Positions 45,538-57,245 of a stretch of DNA of 64,000 nt are shown here, one piece after another; position 1 is the first letter of the stretch, and the number at the start of each line of letters is the position of its first letter. Below the pieces are notes generated by a model that did not search any database, had not been told where the DNA came from, and worked only from the letters and a program-made list of their open reading frames with translations. The position numbers and the translations under genes were made by a program. The DNA is from Lineolata rhizophorae (Eukaryota > Ascomycota > Dothideomycetes > Lineolatales > Lineolataceae): contig MU001670.1 in assembly GCA_010093515.1 (NCBI GenBank), forward strand, positions 331,793 through 395,792, read 5' to 3'.

Positions 45538-48500
45538 ATGGCCTCCCACGGCCACCACCGCCGTCACCACCGCCTGCCCTCCCTCCGCGTTCTCCTCCCG
45601 CTCCTCTTCCTCCTCTTCGCCTCGACCGCCCACGCGGCGTCCTCGATCCTCGGAGTCGACCTTGGCACGGAATACATCAAGGCCGCGCTCGTGAAGCCGG
45701 GCATCCCGCTCGAGATCGTCCTGTCCAAAGATTCGAAGCGGAAAGAAGCGGCCGCTGTAGCCTTCAAACCCATCGGCGGCACCGCTGGCGGCGCGCGCGA
45801 GAGCGGCGCTCTCCTGCCAGAGCGCGTGTACGGCGCCGACGCCCTCGCGCTCGCCGCCAGGCTGCCCGGCGACGTCTACGCCAACTTGAAGCCGCTGCTG
45901 GGTGCCGACGTGCGGGCCGCGGCGGAGGCGGCAACAGCGGCGGCGACCGAGGAGGCTGGAAGCGCCGGGGTGGAGGACGTCGCGCTGGAGTACGTGCGGC
46001 GGCATCCAGCGCTGCAGATAGTCGGGGCGCCACACACGGATGGGCACACAGCGGCATTTCGCAGTGGGGCCTTTAGCCGGTCATCCCCTCCAACGGGCGG
46101 GTCCTCGTCGTTTGCGAACCTAGACGACGATGACGACGACGGCGAGCCGCCCTTCTCGGTCGAGGAGCTGCTCGCCATGCAGCTGGCCAACGTGCGCGAG
46201 AACGCCGAGACGCTGGCGGGGCCCGGTCAGCGCGTCACCGACGCCGTCTTCACGGTGCCGCCCTTCTTCGGCGCCGCGGAGCGGGCCGCGCTGCAGACGG
46301 CGGCGCAGCTCGCGGGGCTGAAGGTGCACGCGCTGCTGAGCGACGGGCTCGCCGTCGGCATCAACTACGGCACCACGCGCGTCTTTCCCGACGTGACCAA
46401 AGGCGAGGCGCCCGAGCGGCACCTCGTCTTCGACATGGGCGCCGGCAGCACGACGGCCTCAGTGCTCGAGTTCGCCCAGCGCAGCGTCAGGGACATCGGC
46501 CGCTTCAACAAGACGGTGCAGGAGATACGTGTGCTGGGCGTCGGCCACGACCGCGGCCTCGGCGGCGACCTGCTCAACGGGCTCATCGTCGACGACATGG
46601 CGGCGCGCTTCGCCGCGAGCACCGCCGCCAAAGAGGCCGACGAGAGCGTCACTCCCGAGCTCGTCAAGGCGCAGCCGCGCGCCGCTGCCAAGCTCTGGCG
46701 CGAGGCCGAGCGCGTCCGGCACGTGCTGTCGGCCAACACGGAGACGTACGCCTCGTTTGAATCTCTGTACAAGGACGCCGACTTCCGATACAAGCTGACG
46801 CGGGCGGAATTCGAGGCGCTGGCGGCGCCGCTCGCGGGGCGGGTGGGCGGCCCCGTGGCCGACGCGCTCGCCATGGCCGGCCTCAAGATGGCCGACGTCG
46901 ACTCGGTCATCCTGCACGGCGGCGCCGTGCGCACGCCTTTCGTCCAGCGCGGGCTCGAGGCCGCCGTGGGCGAGCCCAAGAAGCTGCGCGGCAGCGTCAA
47001 CGCCGACGAGGCCGCCGTCATGGGCGCCGCCTTCAAGGGCGCCGCGCTGAACCCGAGCTTCCGCGTCAAGGAGATCCGCGCGACGGACATCGGCGGGCAC
47101 GTGTTCGAGACGGTGTTCGAGGGTGGCGGCGCGGAGCGGCGAGGGACCCTCTTCGAGCCGACGGGTCCTCTGGGCGAGATCAGAGATGTGAGGTTCGAGG
47201 ACCTGGATAGGGAGGTCGCCTTCGCCGCCTGGGGGCTCGGTGACGAACTCTGGAGCGCGAAGTCGAGTAACCTGACGCAGGCCGTCAAGAAGATGCAGGG
47301 GCTCGGCTGCGAGAGGCAGGACGTGCGCGCGAGCGCGCAGGTGAGGCTGAGCGCTGTGGATGGGCTACCGGAGTTGGTAGGGGGCAAGGCCGAGTGCGCG
47401 GCTAGCATTGCGGGCAAGAAGGGGGGTATGGTTGAGGACATGAAGGGCTTCTTTGGGTTTGGAGGGAAGAAGGAAGGACAGGAGGTGTTGGAAGATGCGG
47501 AAGGTGGAGAGCAGAAGGAAGGAGGTGAGGAAGGCGAGAAGAAGGCAGAGGAGAAGAAGGGGGGCAAGAAGGAGAAGGAGGAGAAGGAAGAGGAGCCCAT
47601 AGCGTTAGTAGCGTTTGAGGTAGACAGGAAGGGCCTCGAGAAATATCGGCCCACGAGGGAGCAGTTTAAAAAGATGAAAGATCGGTAAGTTGACGCTCTT
47701 TCCCTACATGGCCCTAGCCAATTCGTCCATTTACCAAAGTATAAACTCTAACGACGTTTCCTTACAATAACAGCCTCAAGGCTCTAGCTGCCTCTGACGC
47801 CTCCCGGCGCGCTCGCGAAGAGGCCCTCAACAGCTTTGAAGCCTTCGTCTACAAGGCACGCGACCTTCTAACGGACGGGCGTTTCTTGTCCGCTCTGGTA
47901 GATGCAGAGCGTGACGCGTTGTCCGCGGCCGTCGACCGCGCCTCGACCTGGCTGCACGGCGACACGCCCGACGGGTCCGCCGCCATCGACTCCACCACCG
48001 ATGTCCTCTCGGACGAGCTGGACAAGCTCAAGGAGCTAGCCGAACCCGCGCTCCAGCGCTTGAGAGACGAGGACAATAGGCCCGTCCTGGTAGACGCGCT
48101 CAAGGCAGCGATGGGCAAGACAAAGGCCATGCTAGACTTCGTCCGCGAGGACGTGGCGCGGCACGAGCGCGAGTTTATGGCCGCGCTGCGCGAGGCGCGG
48201 TCCCGGGAGGCGAAGGAAGCGGGCGAAGGGTCCGAGGCAGGCGAGACGGCCGAGAGCGAGATGCAGCGCCTCGAGAAGCTCGACGAGGTGGACATCAACA
48301 AGGAGATAGAGCGCATCGGCCAGCTGGAGCTGCCGGACCACTACGTCTCGGCCTTCAACACGACCGACATGAGCTGGCTAGGCTACGTGTACGACCACGT
48401 GTCGAGCTGGCTCGAGGAGAAAGGCAAGGAGCAGGAGGGGCTCCTGCCGCGCGACGAGCCGGCGCTCGGCGTCGACGAGCTCATCAGCAAGACGCGCATG

Positions 48501-48761
48501 CTCGAGGGCATCGTGCCGCAGCTGGTGCAGCGCAAGCTGGACGCGGAGAAGAATAGGGCCAAGAAGGAGAGGGAGGAGCGCAAGAGCAAGCTGCAGAAGG
48601 AGAAGGAGCGGAATGACGAGAAGAGGAGGGAGAGGGAGAGGGAGGAGAAGGGTGGGCTGGGCGAGGAGGAGGCCCCGGTGGAAGACGTCCCGCCGTTGGA
48701 GGAGGAAGGGGGCCAGCAGCAGAAGGGGAAGGCGGAAGAGGGGGAGCATGATGAGCTGTAG
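45538..48761 (+). CDS. lhs1: ER lumenal Hsp70 LHS1 (Grp170/HYOU1 family)
   Basis: Two exons, 45538-47684 and 47774-48761, with an 89-nt intron (GTAAGT..CAG); 1044 residues. A signal peptide (LPLLFLLFASTAHA) leads into the Hsp70 nucleotide-binding domain (ILGVDLGTEYIKAALVKPG, VFTVPPFFGAAERAAL, LVFDMGAGSTTASV, VILHGGAVRTPFVQ). Then come a substrate-binding-like part with a long Lys/Glu-rich acidic insert and an extended helical region. The protein ends GEHDEL, an HDEL-type ER retention signal. LHS1 is the Hsp110/Grp170-like chaperone and nucleotide-exchange factor of BiP, needed for protein translocation into the ER. Length and layout agree with the family. The insert of about 20 residues of Asp and Ser near residue 190 is lineage-specific. 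Confidence 0.94.
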
Positions 48762-49608
48762 ATGCTGCTGTATACCAATGAGGGAAGGGTGGTTGCTAGG
48801 CTGAGTGGTATGTGGGCTGCGTTGTATAGACGAGGGGACTGACTTTTGCTTTTGCATGGCTTTGGAGTTTTATTTGTGCTAGACATCTCTCTCCGTAGGA
48901 TCGCTCTATAGTGAGTGAACGTCCAAGTAGTAGTCAAATTTGCAACTGTGGACAGAAATTATCTAGGCTCAAGTAGGTGATTGTCCCAGGCTGCGCTTAA
49001 ATAACACGGTTACTAATAAAGGTCGCTGACGAATGTATAATGTATATTTGTGGAGTGTTATGCGTACATGCAAGCTCGGTAGTCCTCATCAACAATGTGA
49101 AAGGAGACAAAGACGGTCTGTTATTGGAACATGGAATCTAGTAAATTCTGAACGGCCGGGATTCCTCGCCATTAGGCTGACTGAATAGAGTAGGAATAGC
49201 ATGTTTCAACTAGTCTATACAATCCACTACCATTTTCATCCACGCTAAGAACGAAAAGTTCGGGGGCACCGCCAAAAGAACAAATGTGGTCATCGGACTG
49301 GCAGTTTTTTGGGACCAGACAGAAAGAGTCCGCCTTTGCGGCATATCTTCATTGCTCTTCACAGTTGGTTAACTCACTACTAAATCCGGCTAAGGCAGAG
49401 GGTTGGAACTCTAAATCTTTGAACGAACGGAATTTTTGGCGGGGGAAAGGTACTAACAATCTGTGTCCGAATATCTGGAAGGAAGGGGCGGTGGTCGAAC
49501 AGGTTGTGGTCGATTAGGGGGTCGTCGGTCACGTCGCTGTAGATCACGTCGTCGTCGATTAGGTCGTCGTCTTTCAGGCCGTGCCAGGAACTGATGGTCG
49601 GATTTCGT
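48762..49608. other. intergenic
   Basis: 3' flank of lhs1, then AT-richer sequence. No gene recognised. GTCGTCGTCG-like runs lie near 49530-49570. Confidence 0.45.
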
Positions 49609-50978
49609 CTACAGAAACTGGGACGAGTTCGTCCTCTCCAAACCTCGTGGTCCAGCAACAATCCTATTTACATAGTCGACCCGCACTCCCTTCAGGAACT
49701 TGCTAAGATTCCTTTTCTGGCCGCGTAAATATTCAATAGTGTTACGCAGGTTCGGAAGTTCATTTGAATCAAGAATCTGGGCCCATACGGCTGAAAGATG
49801 CGTCGTGGGATTCGCGTCTTCAAATTGGATATCGGTCCCTTCCGCTAATGCTCGAAAGAAGTCTACCCGTAAAGAACGCGTAGCAGGGTGTAATTCGACA
49901 TTACCAAATTCATATTTCCAAAGGATATCATGAGTGATTTCTTCGCTGTAGGAGCATTAGTCAAGAATTTCTCGAGCGTATAAGTACGTTGAATTCTAGC
50001 TCGCCACTAGGGCCTGCTTTCTAATAAGATGGTTGAACCCCAGAGGAGACAACTTCAGTAGTCTCGTCTATGGTTTCGTCCAGTTTGGAAGTCATGAGGG
50101 TAATGTTGGGTCCTCGCGCAAGCCCGCCTACAAGAGAGTCTAACATTCCGGCGTTGTTATTCCATCAAAAAACCTTTGGCGTATCGGTTTAGAATCGTGC
50201 CTAGAGGAAGCGTGTAGTCAGCTTGTATAGAGAGCAAGACGTATCGCAAGACAATCCAACAAGAGCGAATAAATGATTGCCCTCAAGTGTGGCTTGTCTC
50301 GCATGTGTTTTCCTGTAGTCGTTGATGATATCGTGTAGCGAGGTTGTTTGTTCTGGAGCCATGGTTACCGGAATGCCATGAGTGAGTTCACTTCACACAT
50401 CCGCCGTGAAGCCTCTTTACGCGAAGAAGGGTCAAAGCTGCTCCTCTCAACAAGAAAAGGTTGGGCGTCGTTTATGCCGGTGATGGCTCGTCGCAGATGA
50501 AACTTTTCTGGGATATCAACCCAAACTCTCCAGCAGCCACAGAGAAAAAGGCATTCATGGCTGCAAACAAAATCCTGCACCACATTCATTCTAGAATAGT
50601 TCTGCCAGTGCTGTGACAGCTCCTTGATCATTTGGAATTCTGGAGCACTAGGCAGACGCGGAAGGCTATGATTGTCCAAAATTAGATTTTAAAGCTATAC
50701 AACAGGTCAAAACCAACCGGTAAGCAGTTTTACGCAATTGCAAATGAGAAGGCTACACATACCTCAGGCTCCTGCTTTTCTAGAAATCTTTGAACGTATT
50801 TGGGAACCTTGCCGCTATTTCCGGCCTCCTCTCCAAGATATACAATGACGTGTCTAACCCTAGAGTATATCGGATTGACTTGGTGTCCCTTCTCGTTATC
50901 ATCGTTCTGATTGATGCGTAACGCACCGATCCACGACAAGTTGAAGGATCCGAACTCCGGTCTTGGCGTCTTTGCTTA
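49609..50978 (-). pseudogene. decayed HET-domain (heterokaryon incompatibility) gene
   Basis: Several minus-strand open blocks line up in order as one HET-domain gene. The HET core has FNLSWIGALRINQNDDNEKG and IYSRVRHVIVYLGEEAG, corresponding to the family's LWIDALCINQ and VIVYLG blocks. Next is a block with VVQDFVCSHECLFLCG, like the WVVQE..FLCG block. After that come ARQATLEGNHLFALVGLS, like DPRDKLFALLGL, and an open C-terminal block of about 110 residues. HET proteins trigger cell death when incompatible fungi fuse. The copy looks broken in several places and is read here as a fossil; whether any part is still expressed is unknown. Confidence 0.7.
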
Positions 50979-51171
50979 GCCCCGCTTCTCACAGCTTACA
51001 ACATGGCATCAGCACACAGTTGAATTCGACGAGAGAGTTCTAGGGGCTAAGCGGGTGGGAAGACATAGCCTGTCGCACAGTCGTAGTGTGCTTGATTCGC
51101 TTCTTCGTTCTCGAGGGGGTTATCGGCATGCAGAGATGGTCGAGGTTGAGAAGCGGACGGGGGCCAAGATC

Positions 51172-52370
51172 TCACCACGACAGTAATGGTGCCGGGCTCC
51201 GTACGCGTTTGCGGCCGCGTTTATACGGGTCTGAATCGTCGTCGGCACTGAAGAGCTGCTGTTCCTTGTCTTCCATCAAGTCGTCGCTTGCCTCGTCACC
51301 CGCCTCGTCACCCCAACCTAGCTCCGTAGCGACGATAACGCCGTCATCCTCTTCGACCGCCTGCAGCCGCGGCCGCTTGGTTGGGCTCGGGTTCCTCAAT
51401 TGAGAGCGCGAAAACTGCTGGAACGCCTCGGGTGCCATCTCCTTCAGCTCGCCGCCCTTCATCCGCACCAACAGGTTGTCCCTCGCTAGCCTCCGGATAG
51501 AGAGAAACTCGTGGTGCAGTGACAGCACCACCCAAGCGACACGTGCAAACAGGCAACGCCGGTCAATGCCCACCAGCTTCTGCATCTCAACGTCGTGCCA
51601 CAGCGCGGCGAATTGGTTCGACACGTCGGCCGTCCGCACCACGTACACGACCAGCTGGCTCCCCTCCTTCACCATCGGTACCCACGTGCCGACATCGAAC
51701 GATCGGTGCAGGTCCGCCCGTAGCAATATCCCGTTCAGCGCCGACTGAATCTCCAGGTCGCTGCTCTTACCCATGTTGATGTCCCACCACTCCCTCTCGC
51801 CCGCCGGGACCAGGTGCGCTTGCTCGCAGAAGTCAATAACGCCTGACACCCGGCACGACTGGTCGCGGCCCTCGAGGTCCTCCATGTAACCGCCATTGCG
51901 AAGTGAGGGCGGTGGGGGGTCGATCGGGAGAGAGGAGAAGGAAGAGGGGAGGTCGGTGTCGGTTTTAGGGACGCGCCAGTGATCCCACGAGACGTAGACG
52001 GGATACTTGTCTGTAGAGAGTGACTGTCAGTGGTGCGTGGTAAAAGTAAATTGACTGTGGTAGTGACTAACAGGTGCGATGACTGACAAAGTAGAAGACG
52101 TTGCCATCGGCGGCGGCCAACGGCACGCCTCGCTCGCACACGTTGCTGCCGTCGGCTGAGCGAGAGAACCAGCCGGTACTCCAGCTGTTGTCGGATATGA
52201 TGCCGCAGATGATGAGGGCTACATCGTAGTCGACTGTGTCGCCGTCGTCTAGGGCGGGCAGCTTGACGAGCGTGTTGCAGTCGCGGTAGTGGGGATGGCA
52301 CACAACTAGCGTTGCAACGCGGCCCGGGGGGGCCAAGCAGCGGAGTAGAGCGCGGTTTGATGGCAGGCAT
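51172..52370 (-). CDS. fungal HNH_2-type nuclease-domain protein
   Basis: Two exons: up to 52072, then 52010-51172, with a 61-nt intron (GTTAGT..ACAG) whose phases agree. The N-terminal exon has the family's CHPHYRDCNTLVKLPALDDG and ALIICGIISDNSWSTGWF blocks. The second exon has KYPVYVSWDHWRVP and the HNH core CRVSGVIDFCEQAHLVP, WW and NGILLRADLHRSFD. The tail is acidic then basic (GRKRVRSP), a possible nuclear signal. The frame of the first exon has no ATG. The nearest good ATG (52370-52368) lies in another frame, separated by a run of seven C on the coding strand (52326-52332), so a base-count variation or sequence error there is suspected. HNH_2 domains are predicted nucleases; the role is unknown. 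Confidence 0.72.
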
Positions 52371-54685
52371 GAGAGACTGCGACTGTTTTCGATTGAAATG
52401 AATAAATGACAATAAGAGGCCGGCTAGTTGGACGGATTCGGTTTAATTTTGTTTGTTCTGGTTTGGTTTCTTACAGCCTTCGGGTGCCGAACTAGGCCCG
52501 TAGGCTAAGTGCTGTAAATATTTACTTCCTCCCGCTCGACGCCAATACTTACCCCTTAGTGCTGCCCTCCGACTTTCTACGTCTGGTCTTTTTTTTTTCT
52601 TGCTCAGACATAAACTTCCCGTCTTAGTTGCCGTCTCTTACATCTCCTCCCTACCGAGAGCCATTTCCCAACTGTCAACCGTCGGTCTACTAGTTAGTCA
52701 GCATGGAAAGACCGAAGAGCAATGTGTCATACAGGAGATGGATATCCTAAGTCAGTCATCTAGTGGTCGGATTACACAATATACTGGGTTTTGCAGTGGT
52801 CTACGGCATCATTCGCGCCTTGGCTACCTTACAGTAAACATGAATAGGCTCCGAGGGGCCTAAGATGGCCGCAACATTGCATTAGCAGCACCGCCGTCGG
52901 AACGCAAGGTACAATCCACCGCGAGGATTTCGGTATGTGACAAGGTATAATGTAGCTGCCTCGGTCACACGTCTGCTATATGTTACGGATACAGTCATGG
53001 TAAGATGAACCAAAAGGACAGTCTAGTTGGCCGGTACCAACTTGACGTTATTTGTGACACATGATCGCAATAATTTCTTCTAAACTATGCTGAGAAGTTC
53101 GAGCGTCTTACGTGAGTCTTAAAGGGACACACTTCCTATCGAGCGCCTCGAAGCAGGATACAGCTTACAAGAGTTCTTCCTATCAGCAGGACTTCTTGCA
53201 GCTGCAGACGCGCACCCTAAGTTCACCAAGCTTCATGTTCTAATATATGGCTCCACGACGGCTAGTGTTTGGGCATGCGGTCCCTCCATATCAGGCCGCC
53301 TCTCGGCGCGGTAGCCGCAATGCCTGCCGCAGTCACGTCATTCAGAAACAAAACCTAGTTTTGGCGAGAAATTCAAAGGGCCGTGAAATGCTGAGGGGAA
53401 GCGTAAACTGCACTATGGCGGCGGTGGTGGCTCCTTTTGTTCCCTCCTGCTCAGGCTAGAGCAGCAAGGCTGTGGCTGTTATGCTGCAGGCTGCAATGGA
53501 TGTTCAAGGCTTGCTAATGACAACTCCCACGACCGCAAGGCCGAATCGAACGAGAAGCTACCGACAGATCAGGCTTCCACCTCCGCAACTGTCACGCCTA
53601 GGAAGTCATTAGGTCAACTTGCCTTTGGCTGTATTTCTCTCTGTGAAGCTCACTAACTAATCTACACGTGCATCCGCCCGGCAGTCGTTCCACACTATTT
53701 TTCGCAGACTGTCCTCGAAAACATCTCGCCAATCTCTGGTTCACACAGCTCCAGCCCAACGTTGTGCCACAAGCAAATATCCACCCGCACGCCATATAGC
53801 TGTGATTCTTAGACCGCTAAGCCTAAGCTCGTCCGCAGGTGAGGCAGCAAATAGTGTAAGAGGCACAGGACAAGATAATACAACGTCTCGAGAAGGAGAA
53901 GGTACAGTATGAGGGAAGGCCGAGACAAACTATGCACTCAATGCTAAAGCCTAGACGGATATTACGCCAGTAGAGCCGGACGCCAGACTCGAGTGGTTGG
54001 CCCTGAGAGGCTGCCGAAACCGAAAAGCAAAGAACTCCAAACCTCGCTTCTGATGAGCAACGCCACTTTCCCAGCTGATGCCCAGAGCGCGCCACATGAC
54101 CTAGAAAGCGGGCAATGGAACTGATTGCCAGCAAAAAAAAAAGTAAAGAAGGTATAACAGATACCCACCGGCTTTTCTTATTCTTCTTTTTTTTTTTTTG
54201 TTATGTTTCTTATGGCGGCAGAGCGGGCGGGTTGGTGATAACTACAAAATTGTCAGAAGACGTATACAAACCACTCTACTATCCCGGAAGTCGGTAAGTG
54301 GTCGATGATTGGCAGCTCAATCAGAAGCCGGGTATTACGGGCCGAATCGGACCTATCAATGCTCGCTTTTAACTTTTTTTTCTTTGGTTTTTGGTGTGGG
54401 CTTCGTGAAATTGTGGGTTTCCCGCGTTTGCTCTAGCTTTCTGGTTAAGCCACCTAGAAGTTAGATGCCCTGACTGGTGTGTTGTAACCGTTACAGATAA
54501 CAATGGGAGGACATTGTAGCGCACACGGTAGAAGAAAGGACCTTGAAGGTTGGAATAATTATCCAGCCGGGGTAGGGGCAGTAGTTGCATTGGCCGAGGA
54601 CGTGCGACGTTTCGGATCGTTCTCTTCGTTGCCCTGGAAATTTTCAAGCAATTTAGTTATTACCCATGGCTGGAAGTTGATGTGG
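52371..54685. other. 2.3-kb interval without a recognisable gene
   Basis: No supported gene. An open stretch at about 53123-53313 (+) reads like protein (LQEFFLSAGLLAAADAHPKF, ASVWACGPS) but has no start, no family match I trust and only about 60 residues. T-runs occur near 52590 and 54190. Confidence 0.4.
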
Positions 54686-56717
54686 TTATGTAGAAAAGGG
54701 GTGACAGACTTCAAGGCCGGCCTCGGCACGGCTACGTTTCTTTGTAGGCTTGGCTTTCTTCGTCCTTACGGGCCTGGTTTCGCCGGGCGCAAAAACATCT
54801 AGTGGCAAGTCGTAGCTGGAATCAAAATTAGAACCGATAGAGTCAAGTAGACAATGATCACTTGTTACGTACTTTCTTGTGTGTACAATCCGAACTGAGT
54901 TGAGGTTTTGATTGTATTGCGGCCACTCGGTACACTGCCGCTTGAAATCGCTGACGGGGAATGAAATATCGAGCGATTTGGCACCTAACGACATTAAGAT
55001 TGTCCTCAAAACTTTTGTTCTCGATTAAGCATAGCGGGCTTCTTACCTGGGGCTAGCTCGATTCCAATGTAGAATGTCGTTGTGTAGATGAGTTGCGTGC
55101 CGTCTTCTGTCGTCTCGCCATTAGCCGATGCGGGCATCTCAGCCTTTTCGACCTCCCCATCTCCATTGGTACCCTGCGCTAGGTCTTTGACACCATCAAT
55201 TGTCTCAGTCTTGGTCTCCGGGATCTGGAAGCGAATGTCGCCTTGGAGTACCATGTCGATCTCGTCCTCATCCTTGCAGCGATGGACACGCTCGAAGCCT
55301 TTGTTGAAAGGATGTGCAATTTCGACATCAGCGTTGGACTGCTCGATTCCAGTTACGAGCCTCCGAACTTTTGACTGCACAAAGCCACTCCAGATGGACT
55401 GCGCGTCCTTGGTGCGGCTAGCAGAAATGACGCTGAGGTAGTACTTGTAGCCAGTAGAAAAGAACGTCTGCTTCTCGAAAAGAGACTTCCACGCCTTGTT
55501 GCAATTAATGATGTCATTGGTCACCTCCTTGCCACGGTCCCATTCGCGCAAAATGATCTTCTTCGTCGAAAGGGTGATATTGTGGGTGGCGCACATGGCC
55601 GGGTACGCCGGTGTAATGACAGGCATTAGGTGACGACCATCGCTCGGATAGATTCGCGGGTTCCAAATCCGAACATTTAGCGGGCCTTCTTCGATATTCG
55701 CCTTAAGGTTAATAGGTCGCGGCCAGGGCCACTGGCGCATCAGATGAAAGAACTTGTTGACAATGGTGGATGCTGAAGCCATAGGATAAAGTTGACAAAT
55801 CCGAGCTACAAGCATTGCCCAAGCCACGCCGCCCGGAAAGCCGATCACATTACCGTAAACGCCACGGCCTACACTATAGTTAGTTTGTGGCTATCGGTGA
55901 CAAAGCAGGAGTAAACAATCTTACGTTGTGCCCAAAGCTTAATAGCACGCAGCGCAGTTCTGAAGGTTTTGACCTGTGGTACAAGTGTGAGGATCTCATC
56001 CGTCACTCGAGTACCATTGATGCTGCGAAGATCCGTCTCATCTAGGCCTCGCAATAACGCCTTGTCTTTTAGATCCATGCCCTTTGTCACCGCGGAGAGC
56101 GCCAAGCGCGTGAAGATCATGTCAATGCTGATGCCGGAGTACTCGAGCTTAATGATGGGCACGTGGGCATCGCGCACAGGCGTGAGCTCTTCAATTTCGC
56201 CCGGCTTGGACATCTTCTCAAGGATAGAGGGGAAGTGGTCGAAAAAGTCGTCGCGTGAGACATGCTTGGGCGCAGCCACGAGAGCATCGATATCCGAGCC
56301 TTCGAGATGTATTATTAGCGAACACGTACCGCAAGCAGGCATTCATATGGAGAGCGACGTACCGGGTCCATATACACCTAGCCTATAGCTGCCAAAAGTA
56401 GACACGAGTCCGCCGGCCTGCTCGAGGACCGAGCCGGACATGCCTTTTAGACGGCCCACATGGCGCACAAACTCTTCAACAATATGCTGTAGCTTATCGA
56501 GAATCTGAGCCCTACTAGATATCAGCGGAGATCGAATGTAAGCTTAGCGGGGCCTTTGCACCACGTACCTCTTCGCGGTGCCCTCCGGTGACTCGAAGTT
56601 GTCTTGAGCTTTTAGCTCCGCGATGAGCGCATCGTCGAGTTCCTGATCTTTCGCGGTCTGCGGTGCGGTGGATATCGGTGGCGTCTCGCCCCACTGTTGC
56701 ACCCCAGCGGTCGCCAT
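54686..56717 (-). CDS. pap1: nuclear poly(A) polymerase
   Basis: Six exons: 56717-56569, 56511-56363, 56299-55925, 55868-55047, 54984-54873 and 54815-54686. The introns are 57, 63, 56, 62 and 57 nt with agreeing phases; 578 residues. The nucleotidyltransferase site is intact: FGSYRLGVYGPGSDID with Asp102 and Asp104, and Asp159 in GISIDMIF, equivalent to the three metal-binding aspartates of yeast Pap1. The central domain (GFPGGVAWAMLVARICQLYP, WPWPRPINL) and the C-terminal RNA-binding domain (DISFPVSDFKRQC, NSVRIVHTR) follow. The tail is basic (TKKAKPTKKRSR), likely a nuclear signal. It adds poly(A) to cleaved pre-mRNA 3' ends. The last intron is a multiple of three and free of stops, so its retention would add 19 residues without a frame change. 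Confidence 0.94.
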
Positions 56718-57245
56718 GACCGGCTTTACACGCTGTTTCGATGCGCTGTTGTGCGGAGGGCGAAGGAAGCTGACGGAGGGAGATGATGTGGTGGCGCTGC
56801 CAATGCGCAAAGAGCACTTGCAAGCTTAGTCTCGATGACTTAACATAAGCGGATACTAAGAAGAACACGATGCTCGAACGAGAGAATACCTTTGGCGCGC
56901 GGCACACGAGCAAAGCGTGAACTTTGCCGCCGTCAACGCAGAAGCGGGCGGTAAGTTTAAGGCGAGAACGCGTCGGGATTTCTAAAGTGCCCGGCGGCGA
57001 GGTAGCTCGCGCCTAGGAATGCCATCACGTGATTTAGGTTATGCATCATGCACGTGACTACATAGCTCTCTTGCCTTCCTTTCATTTTCTTGTAGCCTTT
57101 ACGAGAGAACTCCAGTATCTTCACGGCCAGATCATTCCAATCATGCTCTTATTTGATTCCGATTTAAAAACTACGCTGTTATTGTTTTTTTTGTTAAATT
57201 CATTGTCTACCGAGCTACGAACTCAGAGTTGTCCCACGGAGCCCT
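56718..57245. other. intergenic; pap1 promoter
   Basis: Between the pap1 start and the 3' end of the next minus-strand gene. It contains two CACGTG sites, listed separately, and an AT-rich 3' flank near 57150-57210. Confidence 0.5.
57026..57056. promoter_or_regulatory. paired CACGTG E-boxes upstream of pap1
   Basis: CACGTG occurs at 57026-57031 and 57051-57056, 25 nt apart and about 310-340 nt upstream of the pap1 start codon. Such sites bind bHLH factors (Cbf1 or SREBP type) in fungi. Functional use is inferred only from sequence and position. Confidence 0.35.

Noticed and set aside
53123-53313. Open stretch reading ASVWACGPS, reminiscent of reductase C-termini
   Set aside because: About 60 residues, no start, and the resemblance covers only a few residues.
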